From assembly GCA_020746835.1 (NCBI GenBank), contig JAGPNK010000003.1, forward strand, positions 186,001 to 250,000: a stretch of DNA of 64,000 nt. The letters are read 5' to 3'. Shown one piece after another: positions 24,412 through 35,260 of this stretch (positions are counted from its first letter, which is position 1; each line of letters begins with the position of its first letter). The notes below the pieces were generated by a model that did no database searches, was not told the origin of the DNA, and worked only from the letters and a program-made list of their open reading frames with translations. The DNA comes from Stachybotrys elegans. Its lineage: Eukaryota; Ascomycota; Sordariomycetes; Hypocreales; Stachybotryaceae. A program made the position numbers and the translations under genes.

Positions 24412-27400
24412 TCAGCTGTAAGCTTTCCTTGTATAGATGCAAAGGGAATTACCTACTGACATCTCCCGTTGGCCGGAGCCAGAGAACAATGAGGGGGCTG
24501 CAACAGCGGCAGCGGCAGCAACTGGGATTATAGTCAGCCACAATGCACGAGGAGATGATACGAGAGCTCGGCAATATGGCTAACCCACGTACAAGCGTAT
24601 GCAGTCGGGGGGACCTACGGTTAGCAGACTGGCCTCTTCTTGGTTAGCTACCATACAACACTCCTGAATGGCCGGAAAACTAATACCTCGATGTGTGTAC
24701 ATACCGTTCGTCGGCCTGTTTACTGTTATGTTAGGTATCATTCTGCAAACAATAAGAACAGCAGTATAAATACTCTAGCTCTTACGTGTGTTCTGACGAG
24801 GCTGGCCTCTATAATGTTAGCTATTCTTCACTGCATGAGGAGAGCCAGTTGCGGTAAGAGGAAGTACGTACCGAAGGTGCTGTCGTCTGGAATCAATTAT
24901 TGGCCACGCGCAATGAGGATAGTTTGACGAAATGCCTGCCGCCAGCATGTTAGTCATGGTTGCCAGCGCGAGCATGTGTCGACACTTACAAACTCACACG
25001 TACCGCGATTCCGGCGGAAGTCCTCAGGCTGCGTGGGCTCACTTGTACATCAGATGAAGCCCATCCGTGGGGCAGTCAAACCGTCCTTGACATACCGACG
25101 AAGAAGCTGTATATTGATCTCATGTCAGCAATTGCCGAGCTCGAAAAAGGCTTTTGGGTAATTACCTGACTTACCATGTGACGGCTGTGGCTGCGGATGG
25201 TGCCGTGGCCGCGTTGGGCCAGGAATGCGTGATCTGGCTTGGCTCAATTAGATATGAAACAATCATGATATAGCACCATTGCGATTGCTAGCATACCGCG
25301 CGAGGCCCAGCCCTAGAATAGAGTTCTGGATCTTGTAGGTTAGTATACGGCATGCTAGAGCAGGGTTGGCAATCTACTAACCGAGAGATGCGCACAAGAA
25401 GGCCTTCGCCCCTCCGTTGCCTGCAGGATGTTAGAATTTCGTATAGCGGTTGGTCTATGGTCAAACAGACATGCCTCTCTCTTTCTCTTCCTTCCATCTG
25501 CACTATATGTGTTAGTGTTATCAGCAGCCTTTTTTCCATAAGTGGATATAAAAAGCACTTACCACCAAAATCTTCGTCATCGACGCTGTTGTTATAATAT
25601 TAGTTAAAACAAAGGCCTTTTAGAAGGGGCTGAAATATAGAGGTTAACTGCACCTACACACTATACAGTATATAATGTCAGCTCAATACCATAGACCAAA
25701 GCCAAGTAGTAATTCTAGCATTACATACCAGCAGCTCCATATCCTTAGCTTAAGTTATTATCTTAAGTAGTGTTGAAGTACTTCTGTATGCTTACCTTAA
25801 TGGAGAATACAAACCAAAACGCCGGGGGCGGCACTGAACCTTGCTTGTTAGAGTTGATCTGGGGTCATTTCGAAGAAGAGCATAAGTTACATACCGACCC
25901 CCCAGAGCAGGGGCACCAGCAGCCTGCTATGCCTTAGGTATTAGAATAAAGTTTGCGAGAACAGATCTAAGGACCACATACCCCAGGCCGGAGACGGCCA
26001 AACTGCTGGCATTTAACCATTAGGATCATATTACACTCGACACCTATAAAGAGCATGTCATGCTTACCAGAGGTGAGTCTATCCATCCCGAGAGGCCTTC
26101 TTCGGCTCATCAACCCGTTGTCAGCGACGGTTCCGCGGAATTAATAGATCATAGCTTACCGAGGAACAGTGTCGCTGACGGTCTGTATCCTAAATTTGTT
26201 AAAAGAATTCATCATCTTCCGTTTTATAGACTTACGCACGATAGACCGGGGCTTTCGAGCCCTTCGAACGACGGCCCGATAGTCCGGACCCGGGCCCCCC
26301 CGGAACCAGAGGGGCAAGAAGAAGGTGAATAGGACTAGCAAGCCTACCAGGGCCTTCTTCGAACAATAGGCCTAAATAATAGAAATATAGGATAAGTACG
26401 TGACAATAGAGAAACAACAGAAAGCAGAATTGGAATTACAGACCCACCTACATCTTGGAGCCTGTCTGCCCTCTATGGCTTAAGAAAGCAAGTTAGTGAT
26501 TTGGATACGAGCCATAGAGACTCAAAGACCTACTCAACTGATATGCTCTGGCTGGAGAAGGATGGGAGGTCCTAGAAGTCTCAAATTCGGTTAGCCCACG
26601 ACAGACATAGGATTGGGATACCCAAGTAATTATATCCCAGAGCACATACACCGAACTGTTGGGATAGCGGGAATGGCTTGTTCCAACGCAAAAGTAAGCT
26701 AGTTGGACACAAGACATAGAGGCAAGGATTCTCACCTACCCAGCATACCGCTTTGGTGGAGGGAGGTGGAGGGCTTCCTTCTAAACAAATATACCATGTT
26801 AGCCCTATTAAATGCACGATTTATAATCCGTTGAGTTGTACGTAATACAATACCGAGTGTTTCGGGCTGCGTCTCTTTGACGTTAGTACTCTTAAGAAGT
26901 CGTAAAGCAGAGAAAAGATATGGTTCTTACTTAGAAGGCCTAGATAATGTTTAATGTATCCTGCAGCTGAATCTTAGTATATGCAAGTAATAGAGAGGAC
27001 CTGCTATAACCTCGACCTGTGGACGGAAAACCCTGCTTAATCTCGGTCAGCGTAATGCGAACTCAGCTGCTTTGGCTCACCTATTACTTTTGCCTTTATA
27101 GAGGTAAGATAAGGCACATTGAGAGCCAAGAAGGGAGAAAATACCTTGTCAATCGTGCTGCTGTCGGCCTATTCGTGACTGTATTCGTGACTGTGGTCCC
27201 CGTAGCTGCAAGAGGGACATCTCCCTCTACAATGTCAGCATGCTGCAGTGCTTAGGAAGCAAGACGTGGTGACTGTGATCCAAGAACAACGCGTACCGTG
27301 TGGTCGAAGCCTTGATGCGGTCCCTGACTGGGGTCAGATGAGCAAAGATTGCGAAGATTCGTGCAACAGCCTGCTGCCGAGGTCAACTCACATCATCCAG

Positions 27401-27590
27401 AAAGTCGGTTGAATGACGGCGTACCAAGGGACATACGATGCAGATGATCGAGCGTATCTGTCTTGAAGGGTCAGTCGATATATGGCCCTGGGCAATGACT
27501 AGAGCGGCTTGCAAATCGTACAGAAGGGTTGGACCTACCACATGACGGGCAATTGGGCATTTGTATGACCTATTCGACCTTAGCATAACT
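24412..27590 (-). CDS. Intron-dense locus of unknown function (at least 19 tiny exons)
   Basis: I do not recognise the product. On the minus strand, AT-rich introns with good fungal signals (GTAAGT, GTATGT, GTACGT donors; CTAAC/CTGAC branches; TAG/CAG acceptors) alternate with GC-rich exons. From 26371 to the stop at 24412, exons end at 26236, 26160, 26068, 25982, 25895, 25796, 25729, 25563, 25471, 25382, 25297, 25175, 25096, 25004, 24872, 24786, 24705, 24585 and 24412. They carry one open frame of about 262 codons. The predicted peptide is rich in Arg, Pro, Gly, Ser and Cys, has a hydrophobic stretch near its start (SPIHLLLAPLVPGG) and an Ala-rich end (VVAAAAAVAAPSLF). Further exons (26472-26452, 26571-26534, 26698-26652, 26780-26749, 26866-26854) continue upstream, but the frame before 26866 and the start codon are unresolved. 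At about five junctions I chose the site that kept the frame open. It could be a protein gene, a decaying gene or a spliced non-coding RNA. Confidence 0.45.
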
Positions 27591-30500
27591 AGAGGGGGGA
27601 CCTTACTAACACCCCTTCCCCCTTGAGCAGTTTTACCCCATGCTCAGGGGGGGGATAAGACATGGGAACACAGAGAAATCAAGTTCAACGATGATTATAT
27701 TAATGATATATATATATGTCAACAATATCACGCTTCCCGTTCCTGCCTGTCCTTCCTATTCGTATATATGCGCGGTTTGAGGAGCTTCCTCCTCTTGGGG
27801 GGTTGTTTAGCCGCCTCGCTGTCTGGAGCTGGACGTTTTTTCAACCATTCCTTAGGCGGCTTACCCGAAAATTGGTCCAGATCAAAGTTTTTGATAGCAA
27901 ATTCCGCCACCATCTTGGCATTCTCGGGCGACTCGAAGATGGTTTTCAAGTAGTCATCCCGAAGCAGCAGCGAGTGGCACTCTGTTTCCCGGAGAAGCCT
28001 CTCTCTTGCGGCGACCAGCGCATGGTGCTCGCAGTCGATGAAGAGATGCTTCAATGTCTCGGTCTTCAGTTTGCACTTGCGGCATTGGATGGAAATGCCT
28101 TGGGAACCTGGGAGCTTCTGGACATATGGCCTGAGGGCAATATATCCGGTCCTGCACTGCAGCATGATGGTGGACTGCTTGCGAGTGAGACCGCTGTAAT
28201 AGTCCTTGAACTTGTGGTCACTCCACGAAGTCGCCAGTGTGATGGTGTATCTGTGTAGGCTATCGGTGCTCTTCTGTTTCTGGAAGGCTGACCAGGCTTC
28301 CGTCATCTTGTCGCGTATGAGGAGTTCGCCCGTCTTCTTGATGTGCTGGTGACGCCAGTCCTTGTGCTTGGGGTCGTCCCATTTCGACTTGAAGATCTCA
28401 TCGTCAATCTGTTTGCGCAGGCGACCTTTCGTTTCATCGAGCAAGTGGATCGCAGAAAGTCGGACTTTCCTGTGCGGATGCTTGGCAACATTGATTGGAC
28501 TGAGAGCCTTCATGAACTCACGACGTGTAACATCCCGCTCGGTATCGAGAATCTTGGCCTGATGTACTGCAGCCCTCATCTCGAGAGTCAAGGAGAGGGG
28601 CGGAATGTTGAGCTCCTTGCGAAGCATTATGCGACTCGTGTTGGGCAAGGCGGCTGAGATTGCGATGAGGCATTCGTACTGGAACTTGTCTAGTTTGTCG
28701 ATAAGGGGCTTCTTGATGCGGCAGTATTGCGATGTACCCTTTGCGTAGGGGTACCAGGCGGGACAGGCGTAGGTTAGGATGGACTGCACCTTGGCCAGAT
28801 AGAGTGTTCGCATGGTAACAAGAGAGGGGCCCCACGTCTTTCCGGATGTGTACGTGATGAGACGCATAGCCTTGTTGGCCTTTTCAATGATTGAGTCGAT
28901 GTGGGCACTCCATGTGAGGCGAGAGTCAACAAGCACACCAAGGACCTTGACCCAATCCTCCTTGAAGAGGATCTCGGGCGGAGGCAGCCCTTCTATGTTG
29001 GGCACAACCCGGATCTCGCCATCCTCCTTGTCGTGAGGGCCTCGGAAATGCAGCAAACCATACTTGTGAGGTGCGAAAGTGACGCCATGCTCGTCGGCCC
29101 AGGCTCGCATCTTGGCGTGTATCTTCTCCAGCATGCGGCAGTTGGTCTCCCAGGAGTCGGATCGTACCAGAATATGGCTATCGTCGACAAACGTCACACT
29201 GATGGCGTCGCCAAACTCGGCCAGCTCCTCGCTGAGCGCCGCGGCAAAGATGAGAAACAAGAGGGGAGACGTAACACTACCCTGGGGCAGCCCCCCGTTC
29301 TCGAAGAAGGTCTGGGGCTTGTGCCCAGACATGCACAGCGACGTCTCACGCTCGCAGAGGAAGGACCGCACGTACATGATGAGGTACGCTGGGAATTTCC
29401 ACTCCTCGAGCCTCTTGATGACGGCTTCGCGCAGCGTTTTGGGGAAGGCGCCCGAGATGTCGAGGGCAAGCAGAGTGACCTTCATCTTGCCAAGCCATCC
29501 GGTGTAGACGAAGCACGTCAGCGTCTGGAGAGGCGTGGTGGTGGAGGTCCCTGGCAGTCCGCCAAACTGCATCTTTGGAATGGGGCGCCGGCCGGTGGCT
29601 TTCTCTATGTCGTCGAGGGCGGCCAAGAAGCGCTTGACCATCAACCGCTCGTACACCTTGCCGACGGTAGAGAGGAGGGCAATGGGGCGGTAGGAGCCAG
29701 GGCAACGAGGGTCCTTATCCTCCTTGAGGATCAAGATGGTCTTGGACTTCTTGAAGGCCTTTGGGAAGTAGCCGTGGCGCATACAGGCCCTGTACATGCC
29801 GCAGAGGTGGGGGAGGATGACGCCTGTACTCTTCTTCAGAGCCTCGTACGCAATGCCATCCGGTCCCGGAGCCTTGCGGTCCGCGAGGGACTTGATGACG
29901 TCCAAAATCTCTTTCTCAGTTATCTCGTTGTCGTCGATTTCTGCAATTTCACTCCAGGTGAATGATGTCGTGTGCCTGACATGGCCGGGATCGCTGCTGG
30001 GTGCGGGCTTCTTTTGCGTCGTCTTGCCTGTGCCAAATGTATGGTCCATAAACCAGACACACTTGGTACCCCCTGTCTTGGCGACCTGCTTGTCCTTTTC
30101 GAAATCGGGCGTCTGGGCTAACTTGGCCGGCTTCGAGTGCCGGAGGGCTCGCTTGCTTTTAATCCAAAATAAACCCAGGCTTGTCTGCTTCAACCGGGGG
30201 GGCGCGTCCTTGGGGGTACTGCCGCCAACTGGAGATGGGCCGTTGGTGACGTTGCTTCCCTGGGATGCATCCTTGGAAGCAGGTGGCTTGGAACGAAGCC
30301 GGCGGCCTTTGAGTTCATAGGGATCTCTTACAGGCACATGATCCTTGATGGCGCCCGCAAGAGCCCTGATGAAGACATCAACATCAACATGCCGATTGAT
30401 GTCGCGACCGGTGCAACATCTGGACCACTTGACGCGGTCCAATCGGCCAAAACGCTCCTTGACTGCTCGTTGAAATGCCCTGCTGTCCACGTCACCCCAC

Positions 30501-31010
30501 AGATGCTGCTGACCCTTCTGTCGAGTGACGTGGAGATTAAAGATGGTTTCACATAGGCGATGGTCACCCGCGAGGCCATGAACGTTGGGCATTTTCCATT
30601 TGGGACGCATCTCGTCTCGCATGAAATTGCATAGGCTCTCACCAGCAAAGATAAGGTCAAGCGTTGACCTCCATCGACGCTCGTTGGGATTGGCGGCGCG
30701 AGTGTAGGTGATGGCGCCGGGGGTCGTGACAAGCCTCATCTTGTAATCGCTGAGTGCCTGAGAAAAGGCCTCTGCTCCTGTCGAAGCCGTCTTGCCTTGT
30801 GGCGACCAAGACGCATGATGCAAATTGAAATCTCCGATGAGGATAGCTGTCGGGTCCGAGCGGCATAGCCTGGCCACCTTTTGCAGATCAAGGCAGTGTT
30901 CATCCTCGCCTTCTATCTTGTCATTTCGATAGACATTGTGTATGGTGATGCGACCGATGGGAAAATCACCAAGGTCAGCACCATGCATGCCTTTGACATT
31001 GAACTGATTT
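27545..31010 (-). mobile_element. Non-LTR retrotransposon (LINE, Tad/jockey-like), apparently 5'-truncated
   Basis: A LINE in minus orientation. It contains one long frame for endonuclease and reverse transcriptase (27728-30988) and a 3' region of about 180 bp. That 3' region ends in a short repeated tail (minus strand ATGCCCAATTGCCCG near 27545-27560), as seen at LINE 3' ends. There is no LTR. An ORF1 (gag-like) frame is not visible upstream; open codons run only to about 31005 and then an in-frame stop appears, so the copy seems truncated inside the endonuclease domain. The exact ends and target-site duplication could not be fixed by eye. Confidence 0.8.
27728..30988 (-). CDS. LINE ORF2: AP-endonuclease plus reverse transcriptase
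   Basis: Polyprotein of a non-LTR retrotransposon that nicks target DNA and primes reverse transcription. The frame is open for 1086 codons. The endonuclease/exonuclease/phosphatase part shows ILIGDFNLHH near residue 45, STLDLIF near residue 110 and AGDHRLC near 140, but its first conserved block is missing. The reverse transcriptase shows RPIALLSTVGKVYERL, catalytic ALDISGAF, GLPQGSVTSPLLF and the catalytic TFVDDSHIL (FVDD box). A C-terminal CRKCKLKTETLKHLFIDCEH motif is the usual Cys/His knuckle. The absence of stops or frameshifts suggests a recent copy, or weak repeat-induced mutation. The true start codon of the full-length element is lost. Confidence 0.9.
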   Translation of the reverse strand: MHGADLGDFPIGRITIHNVYRNDKIEGEDEHCLDLQKVARLCRSDPTAILIGDFNLHHASWSPQGKTASTGAEAFSQALSDYKMRLVTTPGAITYTRAANPNERRWRSTLDLIFAGESLCNFMRDEMRPKWKMPNVHGLAGDHRLCETIFNLHVTRQKGQQHLWGDVDSRAFQRAVKERFGRLDRVKWSRCCTGRDINRHVDVDVFIRALAGAIKDHVPVRDPYELKGRRLRSKPPASKDASQGSNVTNGPSPVGGSTPKDAPPRLKQTSLGLFWIKSKRALRHSKPAKLAQTPDFEKDKQVAKTGGTKCVWFMDHTFGTGKTTQKKPAPSSDPGHVRHTTSFTWSEIAEIDDNEITEKEILDVIKSLADRKAPGPDGIAYEALKKSTGVILPHLCGMYRACMRHGYFPKAFKKSKTILILKEDKDPRCPGSYRPIALLSTVGKVYERLMVKRFLAALDDIEKATGRRPIPKMQFGGLPGTSTTTPLQTLTCFVYTGWLGKMKVTLLALDISGAFPKTLREAVIKRLEEWKFPAYLIMYVRSFLCERETSLCMSGHKPQTFFENGGLPQGSVTSPLLFLIFAAALSEELAEFGDAISVTFVDDSHILVRSDSWETNCRMLEKIHAKMRAWADEHGVTFAPHKYGLLHFRGPHDKEDGEIRVVPNIEGLPPPEILFKEDWVKVLGVLVDSRLTWSAHIDSIIEKANKAMRLITYTSGKTWGPSLVTMRTLYLAKVQSILTYACPAWYPYAKGTSQYCRIKKPLIDKLDKFQYECLIAISAALPNTSRIMLRKELNIPPLSLTLEMRAAVHQAKILDTERDVTRREFMKALSPINVAKHPHRKVRLSAIHLLDETKGRLRKQIDDEIFKSKWDDPKHKDWRHQHIKKTGELLIRDKMTEAWSAFQKQKSTDSLHRYTITLATSWSDHKFKDYYSGLTRKQSTIMLQCRTGYIALRPYVQKLPGSQGISIQCRKCKLKTETLKHLFIDCEHHALVAARERLLRETECHSLLLRDDYLKTIFESPENAKMVAEFAIKNFDLDQFSGKPPKEWLKKRPAPDSEAAKQPPKRRKLLKPRIYTNRKDRQEREA

Positions 31011-31890
31011 TACGGGGTGCAGTTAGCATACCCGTTGGTGTTTGCGGGATGGGCCGCCACACGCCAACGGGGGAGGGACGTCTACATTCCTTGGCCCGTG
31101 TGGCAGCCCGCCCCGTCCCTCGGGCACAGGCTCAGCTCAAGTCCAACGTTAGCTCAGGTACAGTCCAGGTGGGGCCGCTTTGTATATCCGTCCCTCGTTC
31201 CCGGGCAAACGGTCCCACGTTCCAGTTCCAGTTCCAGCTGGCAACGGTGCATTTATTATTACCCTATCCTGCCTTGTGACAGCGGTGTCATGCTCATTTC
31301 CACCGTGAAAACTTTCCACCTGCCTTGTCCATCTGGGCACAGCACCTGTGTGGTCGCAGCGCAGCCTCATCAGTCACGTGGCCGCCCCACCACACTGGCG
31401 GACTCAGCCATAGCCGACGCATTCGAAGCAAGCGGCCCAGGACCGACAGAAGGGCTGACAAAGTCGGCCAAGCATATATAGATGGGAGGATTCTACATAG
31501 GGAGCTTAGCTCGAACAATCTGAATGCGTCGCTGCTATTTGCCAAGCCACGTGTCGCAAGGCCGGACCCCTGATTTATTGATGCGAACCGCACAGACGAG
31601 TCAAGACTTGGATACGGGGCCCTCCGCCAACACGCTCGGGTGCCTCATCTCATTGATCAGGACCTCGCCTAGGCGACGTACCTCTCTGAAGCTTGGAGAA
31701 AGATCAAAGGGTAAAAGAGCTGCTGAGCATACTGAGCCAGTCCCGTAGAGATGCCAACCCATTGAATAATCATCGTAGGATCCGTCACGCAGTAAATTTC
31801 GGTACATGAGAACATATGGTAATTAAGAAAGGCTCTATCATGTTCTATAGTCTATAAAGTTTGAATTATCTACAATGCGGTATTATTGGC
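31011..31890. other. 0.9-kb intergenic region
   Basis: Between the LINE 5' end and the stop codon of the MFS gene. No gene supported. Confidence 0.4.
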
Positions 31891-33504
31891 TTAATTGGAT
31901 TCCTGGCTCGATTCCTGACTTGATTCCTGGCTCGACTCCTTGGTCTGGTGCATGCTCTTCATGAATGCATCAGACTGTGCTGCGTACTCGCACCGACTCC
32001 TAATGGCCGCGCCGTACTTGTAAAACAGGAAAGGGAAAGGCACACACGCAAGCGCCAGGAAAGCCGGCACAGTGGATGCCCAGTGGATGCCCAGATTCTC
32101 GTACATGTGTGTGGTGAAAAGAGGGAACGCCGCGCCAAACAGCGACCGCAGCACCGAGTTGGCCGCCAGCACCGAGGCCGCAAAGATGGTGTACGCATCA
32201 ATCAGGTAGTTGGTGATGCTCAAGAAAACTAGCACCATTCCAAAGCCAAAGGGGACGCCGGCCGTGATGCTGACCATCCAGTGGATCGAAGGGTCATTGG
32301 TCCAAGCAAACCAGAAAAGACCAATGGGGAGCGCGATGGACCCGAAAATGGCCGGCGGGAGACGCGCCTCGGGAGGAGCAAAGCCTCCGTGCTTCTTCTC
32401 CATCTTGATGTAATGCGAGTTGATAGGAAATGTAACGGCCACGGCGAGCAGCATGCCCACCATGATTCCAATGAAGCTCAAGCTCCCAACGCCCTGGTTC
32501 CACCCGCGATGCAGCTGATAGACGATGGGGTAGGCAGCGAAGAACATGTACAGAGTTCCATAGATGATGGCCATGTAGATGGAAAAGAGAAGAACAATGG
32601 GCTCCTTGAACAGCAGGATCCATGGTCGCGAAAGGGCCGTCTTGAGGACCTCACCAAATGTAGCCTTGCCTCGCTGGTGATCGAGGAGGCTGACGTAGTG
32701 CTTTCCCGTCATCTCGGAAAGCTTGGCGGCGCGTCGTCGAAGCAAGACGGGCGCGTACGTCTCGGGAACGGCCACGGACCCAAAGATCCACAGCACGCCG
32801 GCAACAATGGCCAGGAAGCCCATGACCCATCGCCATCCCGCATTCATACCGAGGAAGCCTCCAATAATGGGCCCCAGGACAGGGCCAAGGAAAGGGCAGG
32901 CGGCAAAGATGGCCAGGGCAACGCCTCGCTGGGCGGCGGGGAACAAGTCGGCAATAACACCTCCGGCGTTGGTGAGAGGAGACGATCCGAACGCACCGGC
33001 CAGGAAGCGGAGGATGATGAGAGACCAGGCGTTGGTAACACCGGCACATCCGGCATTGAAAGCTGCCAGGCCTGCGTAGGTGATGATGAAGAGGATCTGG
33101 CGACCCCAAATCTCGCTGAGAGGTGCCCACAGGATAGGCCCGACGGCAAATCCAAGAACGAAGAGCGAGACTCCGAGCGTGGCCACCTCCTGGCTGATGT
33201 TAAACTCGACCATGATCTCGCGCATGCCACCCGTATAAGCCGAGGAGACGAGAGCGACGGCGAGGGTGGCAAAGGCAACGGCGAAGGTGATGCCCCATTT
33301 CATGAGGTCGCTGAACTGCATGGGGTTTCGGGGGTCGTTGGGAATCCATTGCACCAGATAGGGGTCCTCCTCGGTTCCGGAGCCGTCGTAGGGGTAGTTT
33401 GCGACTTCGGGCGTAACGCCAGCCTGGTCGACGACCAGCCGCCAGTAGGGGATCTTGGTGGGCGTCACGGGCTCCTCGAGCTTGCTGGCATCAGATGACT
33501 CCAT
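31891..33504 (-). CDS. MFS multidrug/polyamine-type transporter (DHA1 family)
   Basis: Proton-coupled exporter of the 12-helix DHA1 family, plasma membrane; members export drugs, polyamines or toxic metabolites. A single exon of 537 aa starts at the ATG at 33504 (MESSDASKLEE); the open frame extends further upstream but without an ATG. The long hydrophilic N-terminus ends at NDPRNPMQFSDLMKW, a typical DHA1 entry to TM1. Motif A appears in GPILWAPLSEIWGRQ, followed by LRFLAGAFGSSPLTNAGG and the motif-C-like GPVLGPIIGGFLGMNAGWRW. The last 16 residues are a tandem SSQE repeat (KESSQESSQESSQESN). No cluster partner identifies its cargo. Confidence 0.93.
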   Translation of the reverse strand: MESSDASKLEEPVTPTKIPYWRLVVDQAGVTPEVANYPYDGSGTEEDPYLVQWIPNDPRNPMQFSDLMKWGITFAVAFATLAVALVSSAYTGGMREIMVEFNISQEVATLGVSLFVLGFAVGPILWAPLSEIWGRQILFIITYAGLAAFNAGCAGVTNAWSLIILRFLAGAFGSSPLTNAGGVIADLFPAAQRGVALAIFAACPFLGPVLGPIIGGFLGMNAGWRWVMGFLAIVAGVLWIFGSVAVPETYAPVLLRRRAAKLSEMTGKHYVSLLDHQRGKATFGEVLKTALSRPWILLFKEPIVLLFSIYMAIIYGTLYMFFAAYPIVYQLHRGWNQGVGSLSFIGIMVGMLLAVAVTFPINSHYIKMEKKHGGFAPPEARLPPAIFGSIALPIGLFWFAWTNDPSIHWMVSITAGVPFGFGMVLVFLSITNYLIDAYTIFAASVLAANSVLRSLFGAAFPLFTTHMYENLGIHWASTVPAFLALACVPFPFLFYKYGAAIRSRCEYAAQSDAFMKSMHQTKESSQESSQESSQESN

Positions 33505-35260
33505 GTTTGGGCGACCGAAAGAAGAGAAGAGAGACAAAGAAGAGGGCACTGATGAGCAATTATCACGAGATGTGAGGCAGACTAGCCCAGGCAGCGTCTA
33601 GGCTGCTGTGTGGAAGAAGGGAGGAAGCAAGCTTGAGAAGAACCAAGACAAGGGGGGAGGAGGAAGGGGCTTATCATATTTGAAGAGACGGGGGGTGCAA
33701 CGGCACGACCGTATAAAAGTTTTCGGCCGAAATGGCTATCAGAGCCCACAGGTCTGACCCACGGAGCGGAATTCGTAGACGCTTCATGCTGCGGGTTCCC
33801 ACCATGTTGGCTCGGAGTCGAGATTAGCCCCGGTCCTCTATACAGAAGAGGAACCGTAGGAGCCGCCGCCCCATAACGTCCAAGGCCGAGCCGAGGTACC
33901 TGTGCGGCGGACAAGATTATCACCGCGGCTGTTTTCATGCGGCAAGCCTCACCGAAAGCAACGAGTGAAGGGTCAAATGGAGAGAAAATAAATAATAAAT
34001 AAATAAATACCTAAATAAAACATCAGATAGTACACCTCTTCTTCTCTGCCTTCACGACGGCCTCCCGAGGTGTCCGGAGCCATTCAGTCAAACAGGAGAG
34101 AGGGAGAGAAAATTGCGGATAAAAATAAGATAAAAACCGGTAATCGGCACGTCCAGGCCCACAGACCCGGCGCTATTGATCGGAATTGGAGGCTCAAGCG
34201 GGAATCCCGTCCCTTGTCCGCCCCTTATCACGATGCCAACGGCGGCGGGATTCGGACTTTGTGCACCGACCAGGGCACGATGGTAATTGCAATAATGATT
34301 CACCTGTTCTGGAACCATCCTCAGCTGTTTGGGTACCCGTAGGTACGAGGGTAGATGATGACGGGATGGCCCGCTTCTGCGCACGCACACGGCCAAATCT
34401 GCGCCCCGACGTTGTTTTTTTTTTGTCTTCTAAGCATAAGTAATAAGAGGGAGAAAATTATGGAGCCAGAGCCTGCTAGTTTTCAGCTATGCTCTCATCC
34501 CGTTCCTCGTCCCCTAAAATGACATCCAAGGTACGTGCCACAGCCCGCGTCGCAGCCCTTTGCACCCAGGTTAGCGACGTTTCGCATGCTCCTTGTGGGC
34601 AAGTGGAACCATTTTCTTCCATTCCATCGGCTGCTTCGGATCTGCCAGAGATGGTGGAGGCTTCCTCCAATCTCACGGCATAAAGATGGAATACCGCCCG
34701 AAAACGCCCCTCATCTGGAAAACCATCATTCGTCTTTTTGCTCTTTTTTCTCTTTCCCCCTCTCTCAGATCTTGTTGCACTGCATGGAGCTCTCCTGATG
34801 GCGCTGTCAACGCCCCCCTAGCCCAGAGTCAGCCAGACGGTTTCTTGCATTGCTTACCATCTCTTCAGAGTCTCGCACTCAAAGAACACGGGACATGCTC
34901 TCTTCCCCGGCGCAACCATGGACCATGAACCAGGACGCATCAACAGCAGCCAGATGGTAAGGGCCATGATACTATGGCTGTCATCATTCATGAGTGATTG
35001 ATGCACGGGAATCCCCACCAGCAACCCAGCTATTGGATGCCGCATCAGATAAGGGAGCGCCATTTTCATTCGGATGGATGGAAGGATATGGAGATTGGGT
35101 TTGGAAGCGACAAAAGCCTTTGGATCAGCCACCGTTAGTCATACGGCAAAGGTGCGTGACTCAACAATGTCTTTGTAAATTCTCAGTCCGGCATACCCGT
35201 GGTCAGGAGCCGGCACCAACCTCGATGCAACGGTGTCATATCGGGTCAAGTCGCCAAGGG

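Noticed and set aside
26236..26371. Hydrophobic reading (ALVGLLVLFTFFLPLWF) of the largest exon as a transmembrane segment
   Set aside because: That frame is open in this exon but runs into stops or mismatched phases downstream (the following exons reach a TAA with the natural donor); the alternative frame continues to the end.
28901..29965. 354-codon plus-strand frame
   Set aside because: Antisense of the LINE reverse transcriptase domain.
32281..33498. 405-codon plus-strand frame opposite the MFS exporter
   Set aside because: Antisense shadow of a well-supported transporter; composition is Gly/Glu/Asp-rich with no domain.
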